From: Pseudoalteromonas sp. Scap06
GTDB lineage: Bacteria > Pseudomonadota > Gammaproteobacteria > Enterobacterales > Alteromonadaceae
Assembly: GCF_013394165.1 (NCBI RefSeq)
Contig: NZ_CP041330.1
Location: 2,968,501-3,032,500, forward strand
Reading direction: 5' to 3'
DNA: 64,000 nucleotides
Position numbers and translations under genes: made by a program
Notes under the pieces: model-generated
The model's database searches: none
What the model saw: the letters and a program-made list of their open reading frames with translations, nothing else
Told to the model about the DNA's origin: nothing
Part shown: positions 9,044 through 19,300 of the stretch, one piece after another
How the letters are laid out: every line of letters begins with the position of its first letter
Position numbering within the stretch: position 1 is the first letter of the stretch

Positions 9044-12000
9044 TTATAGGTTGCGCTTTCGCCACAATAAATACACAGCAGGCAATACCAGCAATGTTAA
9101 AACAATGGCGCTAAACATACCGCCGACCATAGGAGCGGCTATTCGACTCATTACTTCACTGCCCGTGCCTGTACCATAAAGCACCGGTAATAAGCCAATA
9201 ACTATGGTTGCCACTGTCATCATTACCGGACGTACTCGTAGACCCGCACCTTCTAGTATCACCTGTTTAAGCTGCTCTGTACTCAAGCTTTTACCCATTT
9301 TAGAAGCAGCCTCTACCTGCGCTTTATAGGCTTGGTTTAAATAAACCAACATTATAACGCCTATTTCTACGGCCACCCCAGCAAGGGCAATAAAGCCGAC
9401 TCCTACAGCAACAGAGAAATTAAAGCCTTCTAAGTACATTAGCCAGATACCTCCTATCATCGCCAGTGGTAAAGTCGCCATAATAATAAATACCTCGGTG
9501 AAACTTCTAAAGTTAAGGTAAAGCAATACTACAATAATGGCTAAGGTCAGCGGCAACACATAACTCAGTTTGGCTTTGGCACGCTCCATATATTCGTATT
9601 GCCCAGCCCAAGTTATAGAGTATCCAGCAGGTAAAATTAGCTGCTCGTTTAGTAACTGCTGAGCATTTGCTACATAGCTACCAATATCTGTATCTTTAAT
9701 ATCAATAAAGCTCCAACCATTTAAACGGGCATTTTCACTTTTTATCCCAGGCGGGCCATCACTAATAAATACATCCGCCACATCAGCAAGTGCGATACGT
9801 TGACCCGTTGGAGTAACAATAGGTAAAAGCATCAGTTCTTCAGGGGAGTCACGGTACGCTTGCGGATAACGAAGATTTACAGGGTAGCGCTCTTGACCCT
9901 CAACCGTTTCAGTCACGTTCATGCCACCAATTGCGGTTGCGACTACTTGTTGCACATCAGCAATATTTAAACTGTAGCGCGCTGCTTTTTCACGGTTAAT
10001 ATCTACCTTAATATAACGCCCACCCGCTACACGCTCTGAGTAAACAGACGCCGTACCGGGAAGATCTTTAAGTAATACCTCTATTTGTTGACCTATTTTT
10101 TGAATTTCATTCAAATTAGGGCCCGCGACTTTTATACCCACAGGGGTTTTAATCCCTGTAGCCAGCATATCTATCCGTGTTTTAATTGGCATTACCCAAG
10201 CGTTCGTCAGCCCAGGAAACTTAACTAAAGCATCCAGCTCTTGTTTGAGCTTTTCAGTGGTCATGCCTTCGCGCCACTGATCCTTAGGCTTAAACTGTAT
10301 AAAGGTTTCAATCATGGTCAGCGGTGCCGGATCGGTTGCCGTTTCCGCTCGTCCAATTTTACCAAATACGGTTTTCACCTCGGGCACAGTGGCAATCAAT
10401 TTATCGGTTTGCTGCAATAGCTCGCGCGCCTTACCTATTGAAATTCCTGGATAAGTAGTCGGCATATACATTAGATCCCCCTCATCAAGAGGTGGAATAA
10501 ATTCACTGCCTATTTTATTTATCGGATAAAAGCCCATTAAAGTAATAACTAGCGCAATCAGCAAGGTACTTTTCGGAAATTTTAATACTAGATTTAACAG
10601 CGGCTTATAACTATTTACCAGTAAACGGTTAACTGGATTTTTATTTTCAGAGATCACCTTACCCCGAATGAAATAACCCATCAGCACGGGTACTAAGGTA
10701 ATTGCTAATCCAGCAGAAGCTGCCATTGCATAGGTTTTTGTGTACGCTAATGGCGCAAACATTCGCCCTTCCTGAGCTTCTAAAATAAATACCGGCATAA
10801 AGCTCACGGTAATGATTAATAAGCTAAAAAATAACGCAGGCCCAACTTCACTGGCAGAGTCAATCACCACTTGCCAACGGTTTTCATCTGTTAGCGGTTT
10901 TTTCTCCATATGCTTGTGCATGTTTTCAATCATCACAATCGCACCATCAGTCATAGCACCAATCGCAATAGCAATCCCGCCTAATGACATGATATTGGCG
11001 TTAATTCCCTGCCAGTACATAATAATAAAAGCGGTGAGTATGCCTAACGGTAAGGTAATAATAGCCACCAAAGATGAGCGTACATGAAATAAAAACACCA
11101 CACACACTAAAGCCACTACAATAAGCTCTTCCATTAATTTAGAGGTGAGGTTATCAACTGCGTCTTTTATTAAATGAGAGCGGTCGTACACAGGTACAAT
11201 TTCAACCCCCTCTGGTAGCCCTTTTTTAAGTGACTCTAATTTAGCTTTAACGAGCTCTATGGTTTTTTGCGCGTTTTCACCAAAGCGCATAACCACTACG
11301 CCACCTGCCACCTCGCCTTCGCCATTAAGCTCGGCAACACCGCGGCGCATTTGCGGACCTAAACGCACATTAGCAACATCACGTAACTGTAGCGCAGTAC
11401 CGTTAGCGTTTATACCTAAAGGAATGGCTTCTAAATCAGCAACACTTTTTACGTAGCCAGTACTGGTGACCATGTATTCAGCTTCTGCCATCTCAACTAC
11501 CGATGCACCCATTTCTTGATTACCTTGCTTAATGGCAGTTTGAATAAGGCTTAGCGGAATACCATAAGCACGAAGCTTATCGGGCTGAACGTTTACTTGG
11601 TATTGTTTAACCATGCCGCCTACCGATGCCACTTCGGACACACCAGGTACAGTTTGCAGTTCAAATTTTAAAAACCAATCTTGTAAACTGCGTAATTGGC
11701 TGATGCCATGCTTACCGGTGGTATCAGTGAGTGCATATAAATACACCCAGCCAACGCCGGTGGCATCGGGGCCAAGCTCTGCAATTGCCGTACTAGGCAA
11801 ACGGGCAGATACTTGACTTAGATATTCCTGAACACGACTTCGTGCCCAGTATAAATCAGTGTCTTCGTCAAAAATAACGTACACGTAGGAGTCGCCAAAG
11901 AAAGAAAAACCGCGTACTGTTTGCGCCCCAGGTACCGATAGCATTGCCGTGGTTATAGGAAATGTAACCTGATCTTGCACTACTTGCGGCGCTTGCCCAG

Positions 12001-12160
12001 GATAAGAGGTTTTAACAATAACCTGTACATCTGATAAATCGGGTAAGGCATCTACAGGCGTATTTTTTACAGCATACAAGCCACCACCAATCAGTATTGC
12101 GGTTAGTAACAAAACAAAAAAACGGTTAACAACAGACCAGCGAATAATTGCAGTAATCAT
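9044..12160 (-). CDS. cusA: CusA-type heavy-metal efflux RND pump
   Basis: Inner-membrane proton-driven pump of a tripartite copper/silver exporter. About 1038 residues with the standard RND layout of two sets of helices and two periplasmic loops. The Asp-bearing helix reads [14 protein letters not shown]. The three methionines that bind Cu(I)/Ag(I) in E. coli CusA appear conserved in [15 protein letters not shown] and RIDMLATGI. The frame can start at a GTG at 12166, but AGGAG TGGTT leads to the ATG at 12160, which is chosen. Directly follows cusB. Cu/Ag specificity is inferred from the methionines. Confidence 0.93.
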   Translation of the reverse strand: MITAIIRWSVVNRFFVLLLTAILIGGGLYAVKNTPVDALPDLSDVQVIVKTSYPGQAPQVVQDQVTFPITTAMLSVPGAQTVRGFSFFGDSYVYVIFDEDTDLYWARSRVQEYLSQVSARLPSTAIAELGPDATGVGWVYLYALTDTTGKHGISQLRSLQDWFLKFELQTVPGVSEVASVGGMVKQYQVNVQPDKLRAYGIPLSLIQTAIKQGNQEMGASVVEMAEAEYMVTSTGYVKSVADLEAIPLGINANGTALQLRDVANVRLGPQMRRGVAELNGEGEVAGGVVVMRFGENAQKTIELVKAKLESLKKGLPEGVEIVPVYDRSHLIKDAVDNLTSKLMEELIVVALVCVVFLFHVRSSLVAIITLPLGILTAFIIMYWQGINANIMSLGGIAIAIGAMTDGAIVMIENMHKHMEKKPLTDENRWQVVIDSASEVGPALFFSLLIITVSFMPVFILEAQEGRMFAPLAYTKTYAMAASAGLAITLVPVLMGYFIRGKVISENKNPVNRLLVNSYKPLLNLVLKFPKSTLLIALVITLMGFYPINKIGSEFIPPLDEGDLMYMPTTYPGISIGKARELLQQTDKLIATVPEVKTVFGKIGRAETATDPAPLTMIETFIQFKPKDQWREGMTTEKLKQELDALVKFPGLTNAWVMPIKTRIDMLATGIKTPVGIKVAGPNLNEIQKIGQQIEVLLKDLPGTASVYSERVAGGRYIKVDINREKAARYSLNIADVQQVVATAIGGMNVTETVEGQERYPVNLRYPQAYRDSPEELMLLPIVTPTGQRIALADVADVFISDGPPGIKSENARLNGWSFIDIKDTDIGSYVANAQQLLNEQLILPAGYSITWAGQYEYMERAKAKLSYVLPLTLAIIVVLLYLNFRSFTEVFIIMATLPLAMIGGIWLMYLEGFNFSVAVGVGFIALAGVAVEIGVIMLVYLNQAYKAQVEAASKMGKSLSTEQLKQVILEGAGLRVRPVMMTVATIVIGLLPVLYGTGTGSEVMSRIAAPMVGGMFSAIVLTLLVLPAVYLLWRKRNL

Positions 12161-12168
12161 AACCACTC

Positions 12169-13668
12169 CTAGTGATGCTGACTGTGCGTAGCATGCACAG
12201 GCGTTATTGTATGAATCACAAATTCACCTTGCTCAATGCTAAAGGTAAAAGTAACTTCATCGTTAGGCTTGAGCATCTCAGTCATTACATTTTTTGCTAG
12301 TATAAAGTCCATTGTTGCAGGTCCTCGGCCCCACTTTTCAATTGCCTCACGGCTGATATTCACAATACGATTATTAGCATCAATACTATTAATTACTCCA
12401 TTCACAGTTGCCGTATTTGGGTTGGCATCACTCATTTGCATACTGTTATGCGAAACTGCTTGCATACGTTTAAAGTCAGAGTTTTTACTCGACTCTGAAT
12501 CAATTAAAAACTGTGCTGAAGTAACCACTTCATCGCCTGCCATAACACCTGATAAAATTTCGGTATTAGCCGCATCACTTCGCCCTAAAGTTACCTCGAC
12601 CGATTTAAAACGACCTTCCCCAAGTGCAACTACAACACGGTTTTGGCTACCAGTGCGAATAACAGCTTCTTTAGGTACGATTAACTGTTTTTCAGCTACT
12701 TGACTATGAATACTGACTTGAGCAAACATATTAGGCTTTAACTGATGGCCTTGGTTATCAAAGCGCAAACGTACTCTTAAAGTACGATTTTTAGCATCTA
12801 AGGTAGGGTAAATATAATCCACTTGCCCTTGCCAGCGTTGGCCACTTAAATAATCGAGTGTCATGGTTACAGGCAAACCAACACGAATAAGTTCTGCTTG
12901 GCGCTCAAATACCTCAGCCTCAACCCATACTTCATCAAGCTGAGCAATACTCATCATTGAGGTATCAGGTTTAACATAAAATCCTTCACGAATATTAAGC
13001 TCATCAACAACACCACCTTGGCGGGCATAAAACGTTATGTTTTGCAGTACTTGCTGACCTTTTTGCAGACGTGAAATAAAGCCATCAGACACATTGAGTG
13101 ATTTTAAACGGGCTTTAGCGGCACGAATTAACACCGGATTATTGCGCTTTAACGCTAACACAAACTCTTCTTGTGCATTCACTAGCTGTGGTGAATATAA
13201 GGTATAAAGTGGCTCATCTTGTTTAACCTGATCGCCCGCGGCTTTAACGTATAAGGTTTCGACCCATCCCTCTACGCGCGGATGAATATGAATTAGCTGG
13301 TCTTGGTTGTATTGCACATAACCTACGGTGTTAACTTCATTTTCAAGTGCTGCAAACGCAACAGGCGCTGTGCGCACACCTAGATTATTAATCACAGTGG
13401 GTGAAATTTTAATACTGCCAGGCCCTTCATTTGCGCCACTGTCTGGCTCTTCGTAAACAGGCACTAAATCCATGCCCATGGGCGATAAACCAGGTTCGTC
13501 ACGGCGATAATTACTATCCATAGGAGCCACCCAATAAAGCGGCTCTTTTTTGCTACTGGCTTTACTGTCAGTTGGCATAGAGTGCTCACTAGGTAAGCTT
13601 AATAAAACCCCCGCAGTTAATGCCGCACTGCATATAGCCACCAGTGATAATTTTAAATTAGTATTCAT
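12169..13668 (-). CDS. cusB: CusB-type periplasmic adaptor fused to a CusF-like domain
   Basis: Membrane-fusion protein joining CusA to CusC. 499 residues: N-terminal signal or anchor helix (about 7-25), a metal-binding motif [19 protein letters not shown] with [11 protein letters not shown] (about 45-75), the barrel-sandwich, helical hairpin and beta-barrel adaptor body (about 100-400), and a C-terminal CusF-like OB-fold domain (about 415-490). That domain keeps the aromatic and one Met of the CusF site ([12 protein letters not shown]) but lacks the His and first Met. Its start overlaps the end of cusC by 11 bases and its stop abuts cusA, so the three genes form one operon. Confidence 0.9.
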   Translation of the reverse strand: MNTNLKLSLVAICSAALTAGVLLSLPSEHSMPTDSKASSKKEPLYWVAPMDSNYRRDEPGLSPMGMDLVPVYEEPDSGANEGPGSIKISPTVINNLGVRTAPVAFAALENEVNTVGYVQYNQDQLIHIHPRVEGWVETLYVKAAGDQVKQDEPLYTLYSPQLVNAQEEFVLALKRNNPVLIRAAKARLKSLNVSDGFISRLQKGQQVLQNITFYARQGGVVDELNIREGFYVKPDTSMMSIAQLDEVWVEAEVFERQAELIRVGLPVTMTLDYLSGQRWQGQVDYIYPTLDAKNRTLRVRLRFDNQGHQLKPNMFAQVSIHSQVAEKQLIVPKEAVIRTGSQNRVVVALGEGRFKSVEVTLGRSDAANTEILSGVMAGDEVVTSAQFLIDSESSKNSDFKRMQAVSHNSMQMSDANPNTATVNGVINSIDANNRIVNISREAIEKWGRGPATMDFILAKNVMTEMLKPNDEVTFTFSIEQGEFVIHTITPVHATHSQHH

Positions 13669-14983
13669 AGGTCGACTCCTGCAGTGGTGTGTTTTTTAAG
13701 CTGATATCATCAGCACTGGCATAATAATTTAACCTTGCAATAATAATCTTTTGATCAACATGAATATTTAGTGCGTCTATCTTGGCATTTAATTGACTAA
13801 TACGCGCTTGCATTACATCTGAGAAGTTACCATCATCGCGGGTATAGGCATTCAGGGTCGCTTGGGCCTGCTCGGCCATTTGCGGTAGCAGCTTGGTTTG
13901 ATAAAGCTCGGCGCGCTGATGAAGCCTTGCTAACTGGCTAACTTCCTTAAAATACATTCCTTGTAGCTTTTTAAGGGCAATTAATTTTTGTGTTTTAGCC
14001 TCTTCGCTATCAGCAATGGCAGCATTTACAAGTTGATCTTGGCGGTTATCGGTAAACAGCGGCAAATCAATGCTTATACCCACAGAGAAAAGGTCTGCTC
14101 GCGAGCCGCCCATTGGCATATCATCGCGGTAACCGTACCCCATATTAACGCCAATTTGAGGTTTATAGCCTTGCTCAGCCACACTTATTTGAGTTTGCTT
14201 TGCCACTATTGCATTATCCATTGCCATAATTGCAGGGTGCTTTAATAGCATGGCCATCAGTTGTTGATACTCTAACTCGGTGTAGTTTTTTAATGCTGTA
14301 AGCTCTGAAAAGTCATCACTGACAGGCTGGCTAAGCATATCGATAGGCAACCATTGTGTTAGCCGCTTTTTAGCTCCTTGTAGCTGTTGCTCCAGTTGCA
14401 TTAATTTATCTTCAAGGAGGGTTAACTCTAATTGCGCTCGAATAATATCTTGTTGGCGTGTTTTACCCACCGAGCTTACATAGCTTGATTCTGTAATATC
14501 AATGAGCTGAGTAAACAAGGCTTTATCTTGCTCAATTAGTGCAATGCTTCGCTGCGCTCTATAAGCATTAAACCATGACTCAGTAACTATGGTTTTTACT
14601 TGCGCGAGTCTATCTTTGCGCAGCCAAGGCTCTGCTGCAGCTGACTGAGAAAGAGCCTTTTGTTGAAGTGCTAGGCTATCGCCTCGACTCAGTGATTGGC
14701 TAATTCCCACTTTAAATTGGGTCATATTTTCTTGATCAAAAGCAAAACCATTAGTTGGTAGGTTCATTAACCCTAATGTAAGCACTGGATCAGGTAAGGT
14801 TCCTGCGGCAATACTTTTTGCTTCAATTGATGATTGTTTTTGCTTACTGGCTTTAAGCCAAGGCTCATGGTTTAAGGCATAGTTTATTGCCTCATTTAAA
14901 CCTAGTTCAGCACTGTGTACAGAGACACTAATACTCAACAAGCTACTTATACACAAGGATTTTAATACTGCGAAGTGATTCAT
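13658..14983 (-). CDS. cusC: CusC-like outer-membrane efflux protein (TolC family)
   Basis: Outer-membrane channel of the metal exporter. About 441 residues with an N-terminal signal peptide ending near VHSAEL and no lipobox, unlike E. coli CusC. Two TolC-family repeats with long helices, for example LNEAINYALNHEPWLKASKQ at the start of the first. The frame extends to a GTG at 14995, but GGAG lies seven bases before the ATG at 14983, which was chosen. First of the three core efflux genes; the name follows operon context, since the TolC family alone does not fix the substrate. Confidence 0.85.
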   Translation of the reverse strand: MNHFAVLKSLCISSLLSISVSVHSAELGLNEAINYALNHEPWLKASKQKQSSIEAKSIAAGTLPDPVLTLGLMNLPTNGFAFDQENMTQFKVGISQSLSRGDSLALQQKALSQSAAAEPWLRKDRLAQVKTIVTESWFNAYRAQRSIALIEQDKALFTQLIDITESSYVSSVGKTRQQDIIRAQLELTLLEDKLMQLEQQLQGAKKRLTQWLPIDMLSQPVSDDFSELTALKNYTELEYQQLMAMLLKHPAIMAMDNAIVAKQTQISVAEQGYKPQIGVNMGYGYRDDMPMGGSRADLFSVGISIDLPLFTDNRQDQLVNAAIADSEEAKTQKLIALKKLQGMYFKEVSQLARLHQRAELYQTKLLPQMAEQAQATLNAYTRDDGNFSDVMQARISQLNAKIDALNIHVDQKIIIARLNYYASADDISLKNTPLQESTYEY

Positions 14984-15091
14984 CACTTGCTCCACTTAAA
15001 TTTAAAAATAACGAATGAAAACGATTAAATTTATAAGCAGATAGATGACAAAAAGCTAAATAACTAGATTTTAAATACACCTACCCTGCGA

Positions 15092-15466
15092 TTATGCAGG
15101 CATAGGAGGACGGTAAAGAGAACGTGCAAAGTTAACTTGATGCTGTATTACAGCATGTTGCACTTTTTCAGAGGGTAATTTGGAGGCTATAAATAGTGAG
15201 TTTACATGCAAGGCTGAATGCGAACTACAAGCACTCATCGGGCAACTGCAATCTTGGGTTAACGTGCTTTGCTCACTACAGCAATCCATAGACAGGGTTG
15301 TTGTATCAGCGTCGTCACTCATAGCCATCTCACTATGCTGCATCGATGCATGGGTTGCCATGTTCGTATGCGGCATATCACATACCATAGATACAGACGC
15401 AACGGCTTGACCCACAAAGGTGAGTAACAAAGTTAGCGTGAGTAAAATACAGTAAATACGTTGCAA
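15092..15466 (-). CDS. Small secreted Met/Cys/His-rich protein, CopL-like
   Basis: 124 residues with a Sec signal peptide (about 1-23) followed by a low-complexity region rich in Met, His, Cys and Ser: CDMPH, MQHSEMAMSDD, MDCCSEQ and DCSCPMSACSSHS. It ends in ARSLYRPPMPA, like the conserved RPP ending of CopL/DUF2946-type copper-resistance leader proteins. It is about 110 bases upstream of cusC on the same strand and probably heads the operon. A periplasmic Cu(I)-binding or copper-sensing role is inferred from composition and context. Confidence 0.65.
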   Translation of the reverse strand: MQRIYCILLTLTLLLTFVGQAVASVSMVCDMPHTNMATHASMQHSEMAMSDDADTTTLSMDCCSEQSTLTQDCSCPMSACSSHSALHVNSLFIASKLPSEKVQHAVIQHQVNFARSLYRPPMPA

Positions 15467-15529
15467 TGAATTAACCTAAAAATAAATAGACGTTTAAAGT
15501 TTATGGGAACTGTGTTTAAAACTCAATAA

Positions 15530-16138
15530 TTAACTGGTTTTTACTACTGGTTTTATGAAGCTACTGGCCGCAATGGCGAACAAGCAATAGCCGGTAAAAT
15601 ACCAAAAGCCAGTACCAAACTCAGCATGCATATTAAGTAAATCTTCTGAGTTCGCGTTTGCATTACCAGCCATGTAAGCCACTATTAATGCAATAACAAA
15701 CACATCCACCATACTCCATTTACTTAAACCGATAATCACCTTACCAAGATTGTGCTTAAACGAAGTCTCCTTCAGCACACAATACAACAATTGAAGCAGC
15801 AGCTTAATTGTTGGGATTACCATTGAAAAAAACGCCACTAGTATCGCCACTAAGTAGTTTTTGTTATCGGCCAGTTCGTTAACGGTGCCCCAAATACTGC
15901 GCGTTTTTTGATAAGCGCTGATCTCGCCTTCAAGTTTATCTAACCCCAACATACTCGAGATCATCATTAGCATATTACGGGTGTTTTGATTCCCTTCATC
16001 TGCCAACATTTCGATGCCCGCCTCAGCAAGTTTAGACTTATCAATTTTACCTTCCATACTCAGTACGGGCTGAGTCACCCCGGGAATTAATAAAGCTAAG
16101 GCAATTAAAATAGTGGTAATAGGTAAAAATAAACGCAT
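15530..16138 (-). CDS. PqiA-family (paraquat-inducible protein A) membrane protein
   Basis: 202 residues with about four membrane helices (1-25, 97-117, 140-160 and 175-195) and a polar stretch between the first two. The segments IPTIKLLLQLL and KWSMVDVFVIALIVAYM are hallmarks of PqiA half-domains. Full PqiA has two such domains and here there is one, as in the short family members. No pqiB or MCE-domain gene is adjacent, so a lipid-transport role is only suggested by the family. Confidence 0.82.
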   Translation of the reverse strand: MRLFLPITTILIALALLIPGVTQPVLSMEGKIDKSKLAEAGIEMLADEGNQNTRNMLMMISSMLGLDKLEGEISAYQKTRSIWGTVNELADNKNYLVAILVAFFSMVIPTIKLLLQLLYCVLKETSFKHNLGKVIIGLSKWSMVDVFVIALIVAYMAGNANANSEDLLNMHAEFGTGFWYFTGYCLFAIAASSFIKPVVKTS

Positions 16139-16191
16139 GGTGTAATACTAAGTAAAATCAATATGTGCCAATCATACCCAAACGTTATACG

Positions 16192-17466
16192 TTAGTCTTG
16201 CTCAATAATAGTGGCCAATAGTTCATCCGCATACTGGCGTGCATCCAACATGGCGCTAAATACGGTCTCAATATTCGAGGCTGGGCGAATAGTTTCTAAC
16301 AACTTTTTAGCCAATTGCCAATTATCTTCCTCTACCGCTTTTATTAAATGTAAAGAATTACCCATCATGCCTTCAAAACTTAATAGTGCACCGGATAACT
16401 CAGCCCCTAAACTAAACTCTTTAGCAATAGCTTCCAGCTCCATATCTAAAATAGCATCAAGCACCGACATTAAGCCGACTAAATAACCTTGTTCTGCAAT
16501 GACTTTTCCGCCTGGTTCTAAAATTATTTGCATGAACTGCGCTCGACATAAGCCTAAACGAGTAAGTTCACTGGGCTTGTCTGAGCCAAGCTCGCTTAGC
16601 GCCAATACTCGTACAAACTTTCTAATAGAATCTTCCCCTAAATACACAACCGCCTGAGGAATAGACGTTATCACTAAATTTTTATTAGCAGAGCGAGCAT
16701 TCACTAGTTTTAGGACGCGTGCAGTCAAACCGACATCTTTAGAAATGCGTTGATTAATTTCATTAAAGTCTAAATCTGTGCGGGATGTGCAACGCAGTAA
16801 GTCTAAAACAGCCATTTTTAGAGGTTCGATACTGTTGTAACTTAACATTTCTGGATGTGCAAAAAAGAACCCTTGAAAATAATCGCATCCAGCCTCTTTA
16901 AGCTGCCTAAATTCATCATAGGTTTCAATTCGCTCAACCACTATTTTAATATTAGGAAAATTGCGTTTGAGCTTTTTCAGCAACATGCTGGTTTTTATTA
17001 CAGGCTCTTCAACTTCAAGCTTAATATAATCAACCAAACTGAGTAATGGTTGCCATTTTTCATGTGAGTCGTAGTCATCTAACGCAAATACATATCCTGC
17101 TTTTTTTAACTCTATCACTCTCTCAACAACAAGCTCTATATTTTCAGTACGCTCAACAATTTCAATTACAGTATTATCAGGCTGTAATAATTTAGGCAAA
17201 TCCTCTAAAAGCCCCTCGCTCGATAAATTAATAAACGCAGTTTGATTGAGCGTTAGCTTTTCTATGCCAACCAGCATTAACGCATTAAAAAAAAGTCGCC
17301 CAGTGGCTTGCCCGTCAGTTGTTCCTACAGGAAAAGCATTATTAACTGAATCTCGATAGAGCAATTCATAAGCAAAAATACTTTTATCACCGTCAAAAAT
17401 TGGTTGCCTAGCAATATATTGAGTAACCAAAATAGATGAATTTTTTACCTCTAGATTATTTGGCAT
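16192..17466 (-). CDS. EAL-HDOD signalling protein (YuxH/CdgJ type)
   Basis: 424 residues: an EAL domain (about 14-200) followed by an HDOD domain (about 205-400). The EAL signature is YELLYRD rather than E-A-L-L-R, and the DDFGTG loop is replaced by DDYDS, so cyclic-di-GMP hydrolysis is doubtful and the domain may be a sensor or scaffold. ERIET near 180 matches the family. HDOD proteins of this type often affect motility and biofilm switching. No membrane segments. Monocistronic by position. Confidence 0.88.
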   Translation of the reverse strand: MPNNLEVKNSSILVTQYIARQPIFDGDKSIFAYELLYRDSVNNAFPVGTTDGQATGRLFFNALMLVGIEKLTLNQTAFINLSSEGLLEDLPKLLQPDNTVIEIVERTENIELVVERVIELKKAGYVFALDDYDSHEKWQPLLSLVDYIKLEVEEPVIKTSMLLKKLKRNFPNIKIVVERIETYDEFRQLKEAGCDYFQGFFFAHPEMLSYNSIEPLKMAVLDLLRCTSRTDLDFNEINQRISKDVGLTARVLKLVNARSANKNLVITSIPQAVVYLGEDSIRKFVRVLALSELGSDKPSELTRLGLCRAQFMQIILEPGGKVIAEQGYLVGLMSVLDAILDMELEAIAKEFSLGAELSGALLSFEGMMGNSLHLIKAVEEDNWQLAKKLLETIRPASNIETVFSAMLDARQYADELLATIIEQD

Positions 17467-17731
17467 TAACCTTCCTACTTAACAGTGATGTCATCATTAT
17501 TTTTTATTATTTAACCAGTATAGTGAAACTTTAAAGACTTGCTGCAATTTTAATTAGATTAAAAACAAACAAATAAGACTAAATTTATAACCCTAGAGCA
17601 GAATTATTAGTATCCTCATTTTTTATAGGGTTTTTGAGTTTACAACTGCTCTAAGCATACCCAAAGGTTATGGTTATAAGGTATAATGCGATTATTAATT
17701 TTTTATAAACTCACAAGAAAGAGTCCCTTAT

Positions 17732-18298
17732 ATGAGCATTGAACAAGCCTTAATAGAACGTAGCAGTAACCAATGTGAACTCTGCGCAGCAACAGACGAC
17801 CTAACTGTATACGAAGTTCCTCCTGTTACCGAAGCTCATTCAGATAAATGCATCTACATCTGTCAAACATGTAAAGATCAAATTGAAGGCAATAGCGATT
17901 TAACCCCGACCCATTGGCATTGCTTAAATGACAGTATGTGGAGTCAAACACCTGCGGTACAAGTTGTTGCTTATCGCATGCTGACTCAGTTAGCAGCTGA
18001 TAACGGCTGGGCACAAGACGCGCTAGATATGATTTACCTTGAAGAAGACACATTAACATGGGCGCAGCAAGCGCTTGCTGAAGATGATGATATTAAACAC
18101 ATTGATAGCAATGGTGTAGTACTACAAGCTGGCGACACCGTCACGTTAATAAAAGATTTAGATGTGAAAGGTAGCAGCTTAACAGCAAAGCGCGGTACAG
18201 CCGTGCGCAATATTGGCTTAACCAGCAACCCTGAACATATTGAAGGACGTGTTGATGGACAGCGTATTGTAATTTTAACTAAATACGTAAAAAAATAA
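17732..18298 (+). CDS. phnA: PhnA/YjdM-family zinc-ribbon protein
   Basis: 188 residues. N-terminal zinc ribbon with Cys15, Cys18, Cys44 and Cys47 (CELC and CQTC), a helical linker, then the C-terminal PhnA domain from about residue 115 (DSNGVVLQAGDTVTLIKDL to the Lys-rich end). Despite the historical name, PhnA proteins are not phosphonate C-P lyase subunits and their role is poorly defined. A TATAAT lies at 17682-17687, upstream. No phosphonate genes nearby. Confidence 0.88.
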   Translation: MSIEQALIERSSNQCELCAATDDLTVYEVPPVTEAHSDKCIYICQTCKDQIEGNSDLTPTHWHCLNDSMWSQTPAVQVVAYRMLTQLAADNGWAQDALDMIYLEEDTLTWAQQALAEDDDIKHIDSNGVVLQAGDTVTLIKDLDVKGSSLTAKRGTAVRNIGLTSNPEHIEGRVDGQRIVILTKYVKK

Positions 18299-18308
18299 GT
18301 AATAAATC

Positions 18309-18330
18309 AAGGCGCCTAGCGCCTTTTTTT
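18309..18330 (+). terminator. Terminator after phnA
   Basis: AAGGCGC/GCGCCTT stem with a CTA loop followed by a T run, 11 bases after the phnA stop. Confidence 0.85.
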
Positions 18331-18424
18331 ATATCTCGACTTTCTTTATTTGCTAGTTAAGCAATGATTAAGCAATTCAACCGTATGCTAGCGACCTTAT
18401 ACCATACTCCATCAAGGAACTCTT

Positions 18425-19231
18425 ATGTTCTCATCTAAGCCTAATTCAATGTTAAAGTCGATTGCAGGCTTGTGTTTTCTAGCAAGTGGCACACTTATGC
18501 TGAGCGCATGTAACGATGACGCAGCGCAGCAAAATAGTGCTGTGGCGCAAACAATGACCACCTTACCTGTGCAAGTTAGTTACTTAGATCGCAGCCTAAT
18601 TGCGCCTAATTCACAGCTAACCGTTACCTTGGTTGATGTGTCAAAAATGGATGTGGCAGCAACGGTTATCTCTGAGCAGGTAATTGATTTAGTAGGCGCA
18701 CCGCCTTATAAAGTAGAGCTTGAGTATAACCTTGAAAAGATTGACCCAACTCACCGCTATAGCGTGCGTGCAACCATTAATAATCAAGGAAACTTGCTAT
18801 ACACCAGCACAACGAGTAACCCGCCTTTTGATAATACGGCCTCATCAGAGCCTTTAGAGATTATTGTTTCAAAAGTAGCGCCAAAGCCAGACGTTGACTT
18901 AGTAAACACCTACTTCAAAGCAGTTTCAATCGACGGCAACCCTGTTGTAGTAAATACCAAAGAGCCATTTATTCAGTTTAATAGTGACAAAACTGTATAC
19001 GGCTTTTTAGGATGTAATAACTTTAATGGCGGTTATGAAGTATCGAAGCAAGCAGTGACTTTTACGCAGTTAGCTACCACGCAAAAAATGTGTCATGACA
19101 ATATGGAACAAGAAAGCGCGATGGCGGCTGTGCTTCAGGCAGCAACGCAATGGCAAATTAATGGTGAAAAATTAGTATTACAAAATGAGGCAGGCAGCCA
19201 ACTTGCTACCTTTAACGCTGTTTACTTTTGA
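18425..19231 (+). CDS. Lipoprotein with YscW/YbaY-like and META/HslJ domains
   Basis: 268 residues. Signal peptide with lipobox LSAC (lipidated Cys29) followed by Asn30, so outer-membrane sorting is expected. Residues about 45-150 resemble the YbaY/YscW-like lipoprotein domain (LPVQVSYLDRSLIAPNSQ, LEYNLEKIDPTHRYSVRA). Residues about 160-268 form a META/HslJ domain with the typical GFLGCNNFNGGY and TTQKMC segments. Such proteins are tied to cell-envelope or heat-shock related resistance. Function not known here. Confidence 0.83.
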   Translation: MFSSKPNSMLKSIAGLCFLASGTLMLSACNDDAAQQNSAVAQTMTTLPVQVSYLDRSLIAPNSQLTVTLVDVSKMDVAATVISEQVIDLVGAPPYKVELEYNLEKIDPTHRYSVRATINNQGNLLYTSTTSNPPFDNTASSEPLEIIVSKVAPKPDVDLVNTYFKAVSIDGNPVVVNTKEPFIQFNSDKTVYGFLGCNNFNGGYEVSKQAVTFTQLATTQKMCHDNMEQESAMAAVLQAATQWQINGEKLVLQNEAGSQLATFNAVYF

Positions 19232-19266
19232 TTAAGAACGTAACAATACCCCACATCTAAGCAAAT

Positions 19267-19300
19267 AAATAAGCCCAGTTAAACTGGGCTTATTTATTTT
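19267..19300 (+). terminator. Bidirectional terminator between the META lipoprotein and rlmJ
   Basis: Long near-perfect palindrome around AGCCCAGTTAAACTGGGCT (arms 19267-19280 and 19282-19295) followed by T-rich sequence. It serves the two convergent genes; the rlmJ stop lies at its right edge. Confidence 0.85.
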
